From Acerihabitans sp047324305 (GTDB taxonomy: Bacteria; Pseudomonadota; Gammaproteobacteria; Enterobacterales; Enterobacteriaceae), in NCBI RefSeq assembly GCF_047324305.1, contig NZ_CP178740.1:2108001-2172000 (forward strand): a stretch of DNA of 64,000 nucleotides. Direction: 5' to 3'. The translations under genes were made by a program, and so were the position numbers. The notes under the pieces are model-generated. The model saw nothing but the letters and a program-made list of their open reading frames with translations, was not told the DNA's origin and searched no databases. Each line of letters opens with the position of its first letter. Position 1 is the first letter of the stretch. This document shows, piece by piece, positions 1-8,926 of the stretch.

Positions 1-14
1 GCAGTACGTCATAA

Positions 15-77
15 AAATGAGCGTATTCGCTTAATTTAGGCTGTTATGGGCAAAATTTCTGTGTGCTGGCTATCACC
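15..77 (-). promoter_or_regulatory. Candidate GlpR operator and CRP site (glpF promoter side)
   Basis: Positions 15-34 form an imperfect palindrome (AATGAGCG, two bases, TTCGCTTA) resembling a GlpR operator. Positions 62-77 read TGTGC-N6-TCACC, close to the CRP consensus TGTGA-N6-TCACA. In E. coli the glpFKX operon, controlled by GlpR and CRP, lies divergent to zapB, so these sites would belong to a glpF just outside the window. The assignment rests on motif shape and expected synteny only. Confidence 0.32.
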
Positions 78-299
78 TTTTTTAACAAAATGTGTTAATT
101 GCTAAAACGAGCATCTCATCGCCGGCAAAACTTTCCGCTGCACGTTGGGTTCATAGCGTACAATAACCGACTCATTCGGCCGTTTAGACGATTGCGGCTG
201 GACACTGGGGGAGGCGCTACATAAAATCCCCTCTCCAGGCTGTACCCGGGGCAATGTGATACGCGCCTGTAGCGGTGCTGACGCCAAGACGATTTAAGG

Positions 300-319
300 G
301 CTACACGCCGGCGTGTAGC
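300..319. repeat. Perfect 20-bp palindrome upstream of zapB
   Basis: GCTACACGCC is followed directly by its exact reverse complement, with no loop. It lies about 40 bases before the zapB start. It could be an operator or a cruciform-prone element; no regulator is recognised. The rest of 78-360 holds no convincing gene: the small open frames on the minus strand have no family resemblance and no clear ribosome binding site. Confidence 0.5.
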
Positions 320-360
320 TCCCATTCATGATTACACCTTGTAGGCTTAAGGGGGCTGAA

Positions 361-600
361 ATGGCTTTTGAAGTATTTGAAAAATTAGAAGCGAAGGTAC
401 AGCAGGCGATAGATACCATCACGCTGTTGCAAATGGAAATTGAAGAATTGAAAGAGAAGAATAACAGTCTGGCTCAGGAAATTCAGCAAGCGTCCAGCAA
501 CCGCGAGTCGCTGGTTAACGAAAATGAGCAGTTGAAGCAGGAGCAGGGCGTGTGGCAAGAGCGTTTACGCGCATTGCTCAGTAAGATGGAGGAAGTGTAA
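361..600 (+). CDS. zapB: Cell division protein ZapB
   Basis: ZapB is a small cytoplasmic coiled-coil protein that links the FtsZ ring, through ZapA, to MatP and the terminus macrodomain. The 79 residues are almost entirely heptad-like and rich in Glu, Gln, Leu and Lys. The segment EVFEKLEAKVQQAIDTITLL is essentially identical to the E. coli protein (81 residues). The start at 361 is chosen because it gives the family N-terminus and follows a purine-rich GGGGG site; the in-frame ATG at 328 would add residues absent from the family. A hairpin terminator follows at 622. The gene converges with rraA, as in E. coli. Confidence 0.95.
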   Translation: MAFEVFEKLEAKVQQAIDTITLLQMEIEELKEKNNSLAQEIQQASSNRESLVNENEQLKQEQGVWQERLRALLSKMEEV

Positions 601-621
601 CGCCGGCTTGCGGGCAACAAC

Positions 622-646
622 AAGGGCGATGCCAGATCGCCCTTTT
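622..646 (+). terminator. Terminator between zapB and rraA
   Basis: A 9-bp stem (AAGGGCGAT with ATCGCCCTT) around a five-base loop is followed by TTTT. The A residues before the stem are few, so it serves zapB better than the converging rraA. Confidence 0.8.
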
Positions 647-661
647 GCGCGTTGCCGCCAA

Positions 662-1147
662 TTACTCAAGATCTAGCGCGTCTTCCGACAGGATAATACC
701 GGTATTGTCGGCGTAAAGATGATCGCCGGAAAAGAAGGTTACCCCGCCAAAATTGACCCGGATATCGCTCTCGCCTATGCCTTCGCTCGCGGCGCCGGCA
801 GGCGTGGCGGCCATGGCCTGGATGCCCAGGTCAAGCTCTTCAAGATCGTCCACCTGGCGCACCGCGCCGTAAACCACGATACCTTCCCACTCGTTTTGCA
901 CCGCAAGCGTGCCCAGCTCGGCATTAATCAGCGCGCGCCTGACCGACCCGCCGCCATCAACGACCAACACGCGGCCAAGGCCGTTTTCTTCAAGCACGTC
1001 ATAAAGCAAACCATTATCCTCGAAACATTTCACGGTAACGATTTGCCCGCCAAACGATGTCCTCCCGCCGAAATTGCTGAAGAGAGGTTCGACAACATTC
1101 ACGTCTTCATGATAAATGTCGCATAGTTCTGAAGTATCGTATTTCAT
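662..1147 (-). CDS. rraA: Regulator of RNase E activity RraA
   Basis: RraA is a trimeric cytoplasmic protein that binds RNase E and inhibits mRNA decay. The 161 residues match the E. coli length exactly. The conserved segments SFGGQIVTVKCFEDN and VLVVDGGGSVRRALIN are visible. The family resembles an old menG annotation but lacks methyltransferase motifs. The start at 1147 (MKYDTSELC) is the family start; the longer frame to 1273 runs into menA. It lies about 100 bases downstream of menA on the same strand and is probably co-transcribed. Confidence 0.96.
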   Translation of the reverse strand: MKYDTSELCDIYHEDVNVVEPLFSNFGGRTSFGGQIVTVKCFEDNGLLYDVLEENGLGRVLVVDGGGSVRRALINAELGTLAVQNEWEGIVVYGAVRQVDDLEELDLGIQAMAATPAGAASEGIGESDIRVNFGGVTFFSGDHLYADNTGIILSEDALDLE

Positions 1148-1247
1148 AGGATTTACGTCGGTTTGCCGCTGGAGCGGAAAGTATATCGCGTTCTCGCGCC
1201 AGTTGCCAAAATCATCAATTGTTAACTTGATGCGCGTCAGAAAACGT

Positions 1248-2165
1248 TTAGCTAAACAGCAGCCCCACGGCAAACAGGATATTGATCAGCAGCGCGCATT
1301 TTACGGTTTTTTCCAGCATGGGACGGATGCCTGACGGGTCTGGCTCGTGCAGGACATAACGCGCCTGCATATACAGCGCCGGCACGGCCAGGGCGAACAG
1401 CCAGCCTACCAGGTTGCGCAACTCAAGCAGGGTGAAAACGGCCAGGCACAACACCGCGCACGCCAGCAGGCCCGCATGATAATAACGCGCCCGCAGCGGC
1501 CCGAGACGCACCGCGAGCGTGTTCTTCCCGGTCAGGCGATCGGTTTCGATATCCCGCAGATTATTGATATTCAACACGGCGGCCGCCAATAGCCCACAGG
1601 CGGTAGCCGGTAGCATCACGATGGTATGGAAGGCGCCGGTTTGCAGATAATAGCTGCCGCCGACGCTGAGCCAGCCGAAAAAAATCAGCACCGACAGATC
1701 GCCCAAGCCCATATAACCGTAGGGGCGCGTACCCATGGTATAAGTAATGGCGGCGATAATCGACAGTACGCCGAGGGCCAGGAAACCCAGGATATCGGCG
1801 GGTTTTTCGCAGGCCACGGCAATAAGCGTTGCGCCGGAAATCAGCGACAGGGCGATGGCGATAATCAACGCCAGTTTCATCTGCCCGCGGGAGATAACGC
1901 CCATCTGCATACCGCGCAGCGGCCCGATGCGGCCGTGATCGTCGCTGCCTTTCACTGAATCGCCATAATCGTTGGCCAGATTGGACAGGATTTGCAGCAG
2001 CGCGGCGGTAAGCAGCGCCAGCAGCGCGACGCCGGGTTTAAAATGGCCTTGCCAGCCGGCAATCGCCGAGCCGGTGACGATAGAGGCCAGCGCCAGCGGC
2101 AGCGTGCGCAGGCGCAGGCTGACCATCCAGGCTTTGGTCGGGCTGATGGTGACGGTTTCGCTCAT
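1248..2165 (-). CDS. menA: 1,4-dihydroxy-2-naphthoate polyprenyltransferase MenA
   Basis: MenA is an inner-membrane UbiA-family prenyltransferase that attaches the polyprenyl chain to dihydroxynaphthoate, making demethylmenaquinone. It has 305 residues (E. coli 308), many hydrophobic helices, and two Asp-rich motifs typical of the superfamily: NDYGDSVKGSDDHGR at residues 65-79 and DIETDRLTGK in the second half, which bind the Mg-diphosphate. It is followed by rraA on the same strand and preceded by hslVU with a terminator between. Confidence 0.96.
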   Translation of the reverse strand: MSETVTISPTKAWMVSLRLRTLPLALASIVTGSAIAGWQGHFKPGVALLALLTAALLQILSNLANDYGDSVKGSDDHGRIGPLRGMQMGVISRGQMKLALIIAIALSLISGATLIAVACEKPADILGFLALGVLSIIAAITYTMGTRPYGYMGLGDLSVLIFFGWLSVGGSYYLQTGAFHTIVMLPATACGLLAAAVLNINNLRDIETDRLTGKNTLAVRLGPLRARYYHAGLLACAVLCLAVFTLLELRNLVGWLFALAVPALYMQARYVLHEPDPSGIRPMLEKTVKCALLINILFAVGLLFS

Positions 2166-2201
2166 AATTAACGAATCTTATGTGTAATACCCGGTTTTGG
2201 C

Positions 2202-2230
2202 AAAAAAAAACGGGAGGCCGGAGCCTCCCA
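2202..2230 (-). terminator. hslVU terminator
   Basis: Read on the minus strand, a 7-bp GGGAGGC/GCCTCCC stem with a four-base loop is followed by nine T residues. It sits about 30 bases after the hslU stop codon. Confidence 0.9.
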
Positions 2231-2257
2231 TTGCGGATGTCGTTTACCCCTTGGCGC

Positions 2258-3589
2258 TTACAGGATAAATCGGCTCAAATCTTCGTCAGATATTAGCTCA
2301 TCCAGATGGCTACGAACATAATCTGCATCAATTGAAATTGTTTTACCATCCCATTCGCTGGCGTCATAGGAAATATCTTCCATCAGGCGCTCAAGCACGG
2401 TATGCAGGCGACGGGCGCCGATATTCTCGGTGCGTTCGTTGACCTGCCAGGCGGCCTCGGCGATGCGTCGGATGCCGTCGGCGGTAAATTCGATGCTGAC
2501 GCCTTCGGTGGCCATCAGCGCTTTGTACTGAATCGTCAGGGAAGCGCTGGGTTCGGTCAGGATACGCTCGAAATCGTTGGTCGTCAGGGCTTCAAGCGCG
2601 ACTCGGATCGGCAGCCGGCCTTGCAGCTCCGGAATCAAATCGGACGGGCTGGACACCTGGAACGCGCCGGAGGCGATAAACAGGATATGGTCGGTTTTTA
2701 CCATGCCGTGTTTCGTCGAGACGGTACAGCCTTCCACCAACGGCAGTAAATCCCGTTGCACGCCCTCGCGGGAGACATCCGGGCCGGACGTTTCGCCGCG
2801 TTTGCAGATTTTATCAATTTCATCGATAAATACGATGCCGTGCTGTTCGACGGCTTCGATAGCCAGCTCTTTCAGCTCTTCCGGATTGACCAGCTTTGCC
2901 GCCTCTTCCTCGACCAGCAGCTTCAGCGCTTCCTTGATTTTAATCTTGCGTGGTTTTTGTTTTTGCCCGGCCAGGTTTTTGAACATCGATTGCAGCTGAT
3001 TGGTCATCTCCTCCATTCCCGGCGGCGCCATAATCTCGACGCCCATCGGCGCGGCGGCCAGGTTTATCTCGATCTCTTTATCGTCCAGCTGGCCTTCGCG
3101 CAGCTTTTTACGGAAATTCTGACGCGCCGCCGACGGTTCGGCGGTCTCCTCCGGCTGGCCCCAATTATTTTTCGGCGGCGGGATCAGCACATCCAGCACG
3201 CGTTCTTCCGCTAACTCTTCAGCGCGCTGGCGGTTTTTATCCATGGATTGCAGGCGCACCATTTTTACCGCCGCGTCGGTGAGATCGCGGATGATTGAAT
3301 CCACTTCTTTGCCGACGTAACCGACTTCGGTAAATTTAGTGGCTTCCACCTTGATAAACGGCGCGTTGGCCAGTTTTGCCAGACGGCGGGCGATTTCTGT
3401 TTTACCGACGCCGGTCGGGCCGATCATCAGGATATTTTTTGGCGTCACTTCATGACGCAATGCTTCGTCCAGCTGCATGCGGCGCCAGCGATTGCGCAGC
3501 GCGATGGCAACCGCGCGTTTTGCATTATGCTGTCCGATAATATAGTCGTCGAGTTCGCTGACGATTTCGCGTGGAGTCATCTCAGACAT
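2258..3589 (-). CDS. hslU: HslU, ATPase subunit of the HslUV protease
   Basis: HslU is the AAA+ unfoldase hexamer that feeds substrates to the HslV peptidase in the cytoplasm. The 443 residues equal the E. coli length. Visible motifs are the Walker A box GPTGVGKTE, the Walker B box VFIDEIDKI, and the C-terminal sensor region ending in EDLSRFIL, the tail that inserts into HslV. Its ATG overlaps the hslV stop by 8 bases (ATGTCTGA), which suggests translational coupling. Confidence 0.98.
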   Translation of the reverse strand: MSEMTPREIVSELDDYIIGQHNAKRAVAIALRNRWRRMQLDEALRHEVTPKNILMIGPTGVGKTEIARRLAKLANAPFIKVEATKFTEVGYVGKEVDSIIRDLTDAAVKMVRLQSMDKNRQRAEELAEERVLDVLIPPPKNNWGQPEETAEPSAARQNFRKKLREGQLDDKEIEINLAAAPMGVEIMAPPGMEEMTNQLQSMFKNLAGQKQKPRKIKIKEALKLLVEEEAAKLVNPEELKELAIEAVEQHGIVFIDEIDKICKRGETSGPDVSREGVQRDLLPLVEGCTVSTKHGMVKTDHILFIASGAFQVSSPSDLIPELQGRLPIRVALEALTTNDFERILTEPSASLTIQYKALMATEGVSIEFTADGIRRIAEAAWQVNERTENIGARRLHTVLERLMEDISYDASEWDGKTISIDADYVRSHLDELISDEDLSRFIL

Positions 3590-4130
3590 TTTCAGGCTCC
3601 TTCACTTTGGAGGTGATTTCTTTAATCGTGTGGAATTGATTGGTGTAAATGCAGATGTCTCCCGCGATCGTCAATGCTTTCTCCACGATATCCCGCGCGC
3701 CAAGCTCGGTGTTATCAAGCAAGGCGCGCGCGGCGGCCTGGGCATACGGCCCGCCGGAACCAATGGCGATCAGATCGTCTTCCGGCTGGATAACATCGCC
3801 ATTGCCGGTAATGATAAGCGACGTCTGTTCATCCGCCACCGCCAGTATGGCCTCCAGCTTGCGTAACATGCGATCCGTACGCCAGTCCTTAGCCAACTCC
3901 ACGGCCGCCTTGGTCAGATGGCCTTGATGCAGTTCCAGCTTACGCTCGAACAGTTCGAATAAGGTAAAGGCATCCGCGGTGCCGCCGGCAAAACCCGCTA
4001 TCACTTGATCATGGTAAAGCGTACGGACTTTGCGCACATTCCCTTTCATCACGGTATTACCCAGGGTAGCCTGGCCGTCGCCGCCGATGGCCACACGGCC
4101 ATTGCGGCGTACGCTTACGATTGTTGTCAC
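3582..4130 (-). CDS. hslV: HslV, peptidase subunit of the HslUV protease
   Basis: HslV is the threonine peptidase of the bacterial proteasome-like complex. The catalytic residue is the N-terminal Thr exposed after removal of the initiator residue. The GTG at 4130 gives V(M)-TTIVSVRRNG, the family N-terminus, and has a GGAGGG site six bases upstream. A longer frame opening at 4184 would bury Thr1 under 18 extra residues and cannot be the right start. The product is 182 residues; E. coli has 176 and a shorter tail. Conserved GDGQATLG and GSGGPYAQAAARALL are present. Confidence 0.96.
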   Translation of the reverse strand: MTTIVSVRRNGRVAIGGDGQATLGNTVMKGNVRKVRTLYHDQVIAGFAGGTADAFTLFELFERKLELHQGHLTKAAVELAKDWRTDRMLRKLEAILAVADEQTSLIITGNGDVIQPEDDLIAIGSGGPYAQAAARALLDNTELGARDIVEKALTIAGDICIYTNQFHTIKEITSKVKEPENV

Positions 4131-4161
4131 GTGCAACCCTCCGGTAACTATAGATTCAAGC

Positions 4162-4182
4162 GTCTCATAATGAGTATGAGAC
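4162..4182 (-). other. 5' UTR stem-loop of hslVU mRNA
   Basis: GTCTCAT and ATGAGAC pair around a seven-base loop, between the sigma-32 promoter and the hslV start. E. coli hslVU mRNA is known to carry a stabilising 5' UTR stem-loop in this place. The role here is inferred from position. Confidence 0.7.
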
Positions 4183-4197
4183 ATATTGAATTTATAG

Positions 4198-4222
4198 ATG
4201 GGGTGGGATTAAGGGTTTTCAA
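4198..4222 (-). promoter_or_regulatory. Sigma-32 heat-shock promoter of hslVU
   Basis: On the minus strand TTGAAA (4222-4217) and CCCCATCT (from 4203) are separated by 13 bases, matching the RpoH consensus in both elements and spacing. The -35 box overlaps the last codons and stop of ftsN (stop ends at 4219). Confidence 0.85.
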
Positions 4223-5355
4223 CCCCCACTGGCAATGGGAATGCAATTTGACACCCCGGACGCGCGTAAATTTTGCAGCGACTTATCGGCGCCGGCGCGG
4301 GTGGAATAGGGGCCCAACATGACGCGGTTCCAGCCGCCATTGCTGGTGATCCGGCTTTCAATGCCGCCGAAGGCGAGCTGGGCGCGGATAGACTCGGCCT
4401 GATCCATCGCTTTAAACGAACCACACTGGATCAGCCAGCGTTGGGCTTTTTCCGCCGGTTCTTTTTCCGCCTTCGCTTCGGCCTTGGGTTCGGCGCGGGC
4501 TTCCGTTTTCGTCTGGGGCGCCGGTTGTATGGCGGTCACCGGCGCCTGATGAGGCTGTTGCACCTGCTGTGCGGCCGGCGCCTGGCGCGGCGGCTGTTGC
4601 ACCTGCTGTGCGGCCGGCGCCTGGCGCGGCGGCTGTTGCACCTGCTGTGCGGCCGGCGCCTGGCGCGGCGGCTGTTGCACCTGCTGTACGGCCGGCGCCT
4701 GGCGCGGCGGCTGTTGCACCTGCTGTACGGCCGGCGCCTGGCGCGGCGGCTGTTGCACCTGCTGTACGGCCGGCGCCTGGCGCGGCGGCTGTTGCTCAAC
4801 CGGCGCGGAGAAAACCTGGCGCGGTTGTACCGGCGTGGCGGCAGGCGTTGGACGCGGCGCAGGCGTCGTCTGGAATGATTGCTGGTTCTGCTGGTTACGG
4901 GCGTGATTTGCCGCCGACGATTTCACCTGGTCGTTATAAGGCACTTCGTTGAGGTGGGTCGGCTGCTGGCGCATGTCCGCTTGCATCTGCTCAAGCAACT
5001 GGCGCTGCTCGTCGGTCAACTGGGCGGGTGTTTGCACCTCGCCGCCCGCGGTGGGCTCGGTAGGCGTTTGCACCCCTATCTGGCGATTTTCCAGCTCTTT
5101 AATATAACGCCAACGCTCTTCCGGTTTAGGCGGCAGGCCGTTGCTGGTATGGTTGCCGTGGCTCGGCAGAATGACTGCCTCCTCCGTCTTATTGTGGGCA
5201 ATAAAGTAGAGACCGCCAATAAACGTAATCAATACGGCAACGGCCAATGCGATCATGGTCTTTGAGATGCCGGAAGAGGTGCGTTTTTTTCGACTGTTGG
5301 TTTTTTTGCGCCGCGTGTTTGTCCTTCCACGGCCTACATAGTCTCTTTGTGCCAC
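4219..5355 (-). CDS. ftsN: Cell division protein FtsN
   Basis: FtsN is a bitopic inner-membrane protein that triggers septal peptidoglycan synthesis. The 378 residues show a basic cytoplasmic tail (RRKKTNSRKKR), one membrane helix at about residues 33-53, a long Pro/Gln-rich periplasmic linker, and a C-terminal SPOR domain (from about 300, QRWLIQCGSFKAMDQAE) that binds denuded glycan strands. The linker is longer than in E. coli (319 residues) because of a tandem 13-residue repeat. The SPOR cysteines (IQCGSF and SNCIPIA) that form a disulphide in E. coli are kept. Confidence 0.96.
   Translation of the reverse strand: MAQRDYVGRGRTNTRRKKTNSRKKRTSSGISKTMIALAVAVLITFIGGLYFIAHNKTEEAVILPSHGNHTSNGLPPKPEERWRYIKELENRQIGVQTPTEPTAGGEVQTPAQLTDEQRQLLEQMQADMRQQPTHLNEVPYNDQVKSSAANHARNQQNQQSFQTTPAPRPTPAATPVQPRQVFSAPVEQQPPRQAPAVQQVQQPPRQAPAVQQVQQPPRQAPAVQQVQQPPRQAPAAQQVQQPPRQAPAAQQVQQPPRQAPAAQQVQQPHQAPVTAIQPAPQTKTEARAEPKAEAKAEKEPAEKAQRWLIQCGSFKAMDQAESIRAQLAFGGIESRITSNGGWNRVMLGPYSTRAGADKSLQNLRASGVSNCIPIASGG
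4561..4794 (-). repeat. Six tandem 39-bp repeats inside ftsN
   Basis: Six near-identical 39-bp units encode QQPPRQAPA(V/A)QQV, followed by a partial unit QQPHQAPV. The first three copies carry Val, the last three Ala. The repeat is in frame, so copy-number change would lengthen or shorten the periplasmic linker without a frameshift. Confidence 0.95.
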
Positions 5356-5434
5356 TGTCGTTTCGCTAAGTTTGAGAAAGTAACCAGCCCGTCATGTTAC
5401 TGAAGGCAATAATATTTGACCAGCGCCTGTAGTC

Positions 5435-6478
5435 CTAAAGCGCATTTCGTTTTATGCGGGGCATGGCGGTACTGCCCCGGACGATCAGTTTGCTATCCAA
5501 TAGCAGGGAGGTATTCGCTACCGCCTGTTGCCTGAGCTGCTGCAAGAGTAACAATAACGCCTCTCGGCCAAGCTGGTAGCTCGGCTGGGCCACGGTAGTC
5601 AACGGTGGGTCGCAGAATTTCGCAAGCGTTATATCGTCGAAGCCGACCAGGGACAAATCCCCCGGCACGTCCAGCCCAATTTTCTTCGCCTGGGATAAAA
5701 CGCCAAACGCTATGATATCACTGTGACAAAAGATAGCAGTAGGCGGATACGTTCGCGAAATTAATGCATTAAGTCCCGCCGCGCCTGCCTCGTAACTCAC
5801 GTCGCCCTGGATGACAATATGATCTTCGGGCGGGATGCCATGACGTCGCAGCGCCTGAATATACCCCTGTACCCGATAATGACAAAGCGTCAGATGCTCC
5901 GGGCCGCTAATGCAGGCGATACGCTGGTGGCCAAGGCTGAACAGATAATCCACCGCCTCATAGGCCGCGGTAAGATTATCGATATGCACCGTGGGCAATG
6001 CAAGCTCCGGAACAAACTCATTGACCATCACCATCGGCGGCAGGTTTTGCTGCTCTGCGATATCAATGGCAAATGGCGGCTCGGACCCGAGCAGCAACAT
6101 ACCATCTATCTGCCTGGCAATGATCAAATCACTGAAGCTTTTTTTATGTGGGCGCTGGTGGGCGTAGTCGGCAATCAGGACCAGATAGCCGTTTTCATCG
6201 GCGGTTTCCTCAATGCCGCGCAGGATTTCAGAGAAAAAGGGATCGCAGATATCCGGCACCAGGGCCAGCAGGTTGCAGGTTTCATTTCGTTTTACCTGGC
6301 GGCCGAGAGGCTGCGGGGAATAGCCGACATCGCTTACGGCGAGCTGGACTTTTCTACGCGTGGTGACGGAGACTTTCTCCGGATTCATGAGCGCCCTGGA
6401 AACCGTGGCTGTCGACACGCCGGCTTTTTCCGCCACATCCTTCATGGTCGCCAGGCCGGCAAACTTTTTAGATTCCAC
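5435..6478 (-). CDS. cytR: LacI-family transcriptional repressor CytR
   Basis: CytR represses nucleoside uptake and catabolism genes together with CRP and responds to cytidine. The 347 residues hold an N-terminal helix-turn-helix (TMKDVAEKAGVSTATVSRAL, residues 11-30) and a periplasmic-binding-protein-like effector domain. VPDICDPFFSEILRGIE and DGMLLLGS match E. coli CytR (341 residues) closely. It lies between priA and ftsN on the same strand, the E. coli order. The 250 bases between it and priA hold a half-match to a CRP site (TGTGATGCGC near 6696) but nothing firm. Confidence 0.94.
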   Translation of the reverse strand: MESKKFAGLATMKDVAEKAGVSTATVSRALMNPEKVSVTTRRKVQLAVSDVGYSPQPLGRQVKRNETCNLLALVPDICDPFFSEILRGIEETADENGYLVLIADYAHQRPHKKSFSDLIIARQIDGMLLLGSEPPFAIDIAEQQNLPPMVMVNEFVPELALPTVHIDNLTAAYEAVDYLFSLGHQRIACISGPEHLTLCHYRVQGYIQALRRHGIPPEDHIVIQGDVSYEAGAAGLNALISRTYPPTAIFCHSDIIAFGVLSQAKKIGLDVPGDLSLVGFDDITLAKFCDPPLTTVAQPSYQLGREALLLLLQQLRQQAVANTSLLLDSKLIVRGSTAMPRIKRNAL

Positions 6479-6730
6479 ATCTTTCTCCTGATGTCAGCGC
6501 AATAGGCACGTTTTATCGCGCATGTTCCATACGGTGTTCCGGTGCGACCCTCAACACCAGCGCCCGGAAAGATGCCGGCCGCGCGTGGCGGCACGGGACG
6601 ATCCCAGTGTCCCCTGGCCCGTCTTTTCTATCAGATAGTGCGTTACTTGAGTGACTAAAAAGATCGTTCCGGTACAAACTTTGAATATTATCCGAATGTG
6701 ATGCGCAAAATACTGATAACCCCGTCAGGA

Positions 6731-8926
6731 TTAAATATCCACCGGATCCACATCCAGCGACCACTTTACCTTGCGCGCCTGGGTCATGGTGCCCACCAGC
6801 GGCAGGCTGGCGGCGACCAGTCGTTGCAATTGCGCGCGCGAAGGGTGCTGCAGCAGCAGTTGCCAGCGAAAACGTCCGCCGCGTTTGGGCTGTAGCGCCG
6901 GGATAGGTCCCATCAGCCACAGGGACTCATCGCGTAACGGGCTGGCATCCAGCAACTGGCGCAGGCGCTCCAGGAACTGCCTGGCCTGTTGGTTATCGTG
7001 GTCTTCCGCCCGAAACAGAATATGGCTGGTAAAGGGCGGCAACAGCACCGTCTGGCGTTCGGCCAGCGCCTGTAGCGCAAAAGCCATATACCCTTCATGC
7101 AGTAATACCTGCAATAACGGATGATCGGGATGATGCGTTTGCAAGAACACTTCGCCCGGTTTACCGGCGCGCCCCGCGCGTCCCGAAACCTGGGTATAGA
7201 GCTGCGCGAACCGCTCCGCCGAGCGGAAATCGGCCGAAAACAGCGCGCCGTCCACATCCAGCAGCGACACCAGCGTGACGTCCGGGAAATGGTGCCCTTT
7301 CGCCAGCATCTGGGTGCCGATTAAAATACGGGCGCCGCCTTTATGCACTTCGGCCAAATGGTGTTCCAACGCGCCTTTGCGCGACGTGGTGTCGCGATCG
7401 ACACGGGTAATGGGGGTGGTGGGGAATAATGCCGTCAGCGTTTCTTCAAGCTGCTCGGTACCGAGGCCGACCGGCACCAACTGGGTTGAACCGCACTGCG
7501 GGCATTGATTGGGGATCGGTCGCTGGCTGTCGCAATGATGGCAACGCATCAGGCGCTGCTGCTGGTGAAGGGTATAATAATGATCGCAGCGCTGGCATTC
7601 GGCGATCCAGCCGCATTCGTGGCATAACAGCGCCGGGGCGAAGCCGCGCCGGTTTAGGAACAGCATCACCTGGTTGCCGGCATCAAGATGGGTACGCATT
7701 TTTTTCAACAGCGGCTGCGACATGCCGTTGGTCAGCGCCAGTCCCTTCAGATCCTGCAACTGCTGCGTGGCGGGCCTGGCGTTGCCCGCGCGTTTGCCAA
7801 GCGTCAGGTTGCGGTATTTTTTCAGTTGGACGTTATACAGCGTTTCCAGCGCGGGCGTCGCCGACCCCAGCACAATGGGAATGTTTTCTTCGCGCGCGCG
7901 GAATACCGCCAGGTCGCGGGCATGATAACGCCAGCCCTCGTGTTGTTTATAAGAGCTGTCATGCTCTTCGTCGATAACGATAATGCCCAGGCGGGCAAAG
8001 GGCGTAAACAGCGCCGATCGGGTGCCGATGACAATCGCCGTTTCGCCGCTGCGCGCGTTCAGCCAAACCGCCATGCGTTCACTGTCGTTTAAACCGGAAT
8101 GCAGCACCTCCACCGGCGCGTGAAAGCGTTCACGAAAGCGGGCAATCGTCTGCGGGGTCAGGCCTATTTCCGGCACCAGGATCAGTGCCTGCTTGCCTTT
8201 GGCCAGGATATTTTCCAGCACCGTCAAATAGACTTCTGTCTTGCCCGAGCCGGTAACCCCGGCCAGCAGCCAGGCGGCGAACCGATCGTCTTCGCTGCGG
8301 ATGGCGCCGACGGCGGTGGCCTGTTCGGTATTAAGCCGCAGTCGTTCCCCCTCGACCCGATAACTCTCGCGCCAGTCGCCGACGGCGGCGGGGCTGGAAC
8401 GTAAATCACTCAACCCCTTGGCGCGCAGGGCCTGCAGCGCGCTGTCGGCCAGCATGAGTTCCCCAACCTGATGCCGGTAGACAGGGCCTTGCAACAGGGC
8501 GGCCAGCGCCTGCTGCTGTTTCGGCGCCCGTTTCAGGGTGTCAAGCGCCGTAGCGCGTCCCTGCTCGGTGGCGAACCATTGCCATAACGGCGCCGTTTCC
8601 GCCGCTTTGCCCTGGCGAATCAATACCGGCAACGCGTGGAACAGCACTTCCCCGACCGGGTAATGATAATAACCGATGGCCCAGTTCAGAATCCGCCACA
8701 GACTTTGCGGGAATAGGGAATGTTCATCAAGCACGTCGGTGATGCTTTTGAGTTTATCCAGCGGCAGTTCGCTTTCTTCGCTGATGCCGGTGACGATGCC
8801 GATGGCGTGGCGTTGTCCAAAGGGAACGCGGACGCGCCCACCCACCGCGGGGCGCAGATGGCCGGGCAAAAGATAATCGAACGTGCGTGCCAATGGCACC
8901 GGTAGCGCAACGTGAACAACAGGCAT
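6731..8926 (-). CDS. priA: Primosomal protein N' (replication restart helicase PriA)
   Basis: PriA is a 3'-5' superfamily-2 helicase that reloads the replisome at stalled forks. The 731 residues match E. coli (732). Order of parts: N-terminal DNA-binding domain with a PVVHVALPVPL start, a Walker A GVTGSGKTEVYL, a DEEHD box, the zinc cysteines (CHECGWIAECQRC, then CHHC and CPQCG), and the C-terminal helicase core with RAGRAG. It is divergent from rpmE. Confidence 0.97.
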   Translation of the reverse strand: MPVVHVALPVPLARTFDYLLPGHLRPAVGGRVRVPFGQRHAIGIVTGISEESELPLDKLKSITDVLDEHSLFPQSLWRILNWAIGYYHYPVGEVLFHALPVLIRQGKAAETAPLWQWFATEQGRATALDTLKRAPKQQQALAALLQGPVYRHQVGELMLADSALQALRAKGLSDLRSSPAAVGDWRESYRVEGERLRLNTEQATAVGAIRSEDDRFAAWLLAGVTGSGKTEVYLTVLENILAKGKQALILVPEIGLTPQTIARFRERFHAPVEVLHSGLNDSERMAVWLNARSGETAIVIGTRSALFTPFARLGIIVIDEEHDSSYKQHEGWRYHARDLAVFRAREENIPIVLGSATPALETLYNVQLKKYRNLTLGKRAGNARPATQQLQDLKGLALTNGMSQPLLKKMRTHLDAGNQVMLFLNRRGFAPALLCHECGWIAECQRCDHYYTLHQQQRLMRCHHCDSQRPIPNQCPQCGSTQLVPVGLGTEQLEETLTALFPTTPITRVDRDTTSRKGALEHHLAEVHKGGARILIGTQMLAKGHHFPDVTLVSLLDVDGALFSADFRSAERFAQLYTQVSGRAGRAGKPGEVFLQTHHPDHPLLQVLLHEGYMAFALQALAERQTVLLPPFTSHILFRAEDHDNQQARQFLERLRQLLDASPLRDESLWLMGPIPALQPKRGGRFRWQLLLQHPSRAQLQRLVAASLPLVGTMTQARKVKWSLDVDPVDI

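Noticed and set aside
3582..4184. Longer HslV with 18 extra N-terminal residues
   Set aside because: The catalytic Thr must follow the initiator directly; the GTG at 4130 has a good ribosome site.
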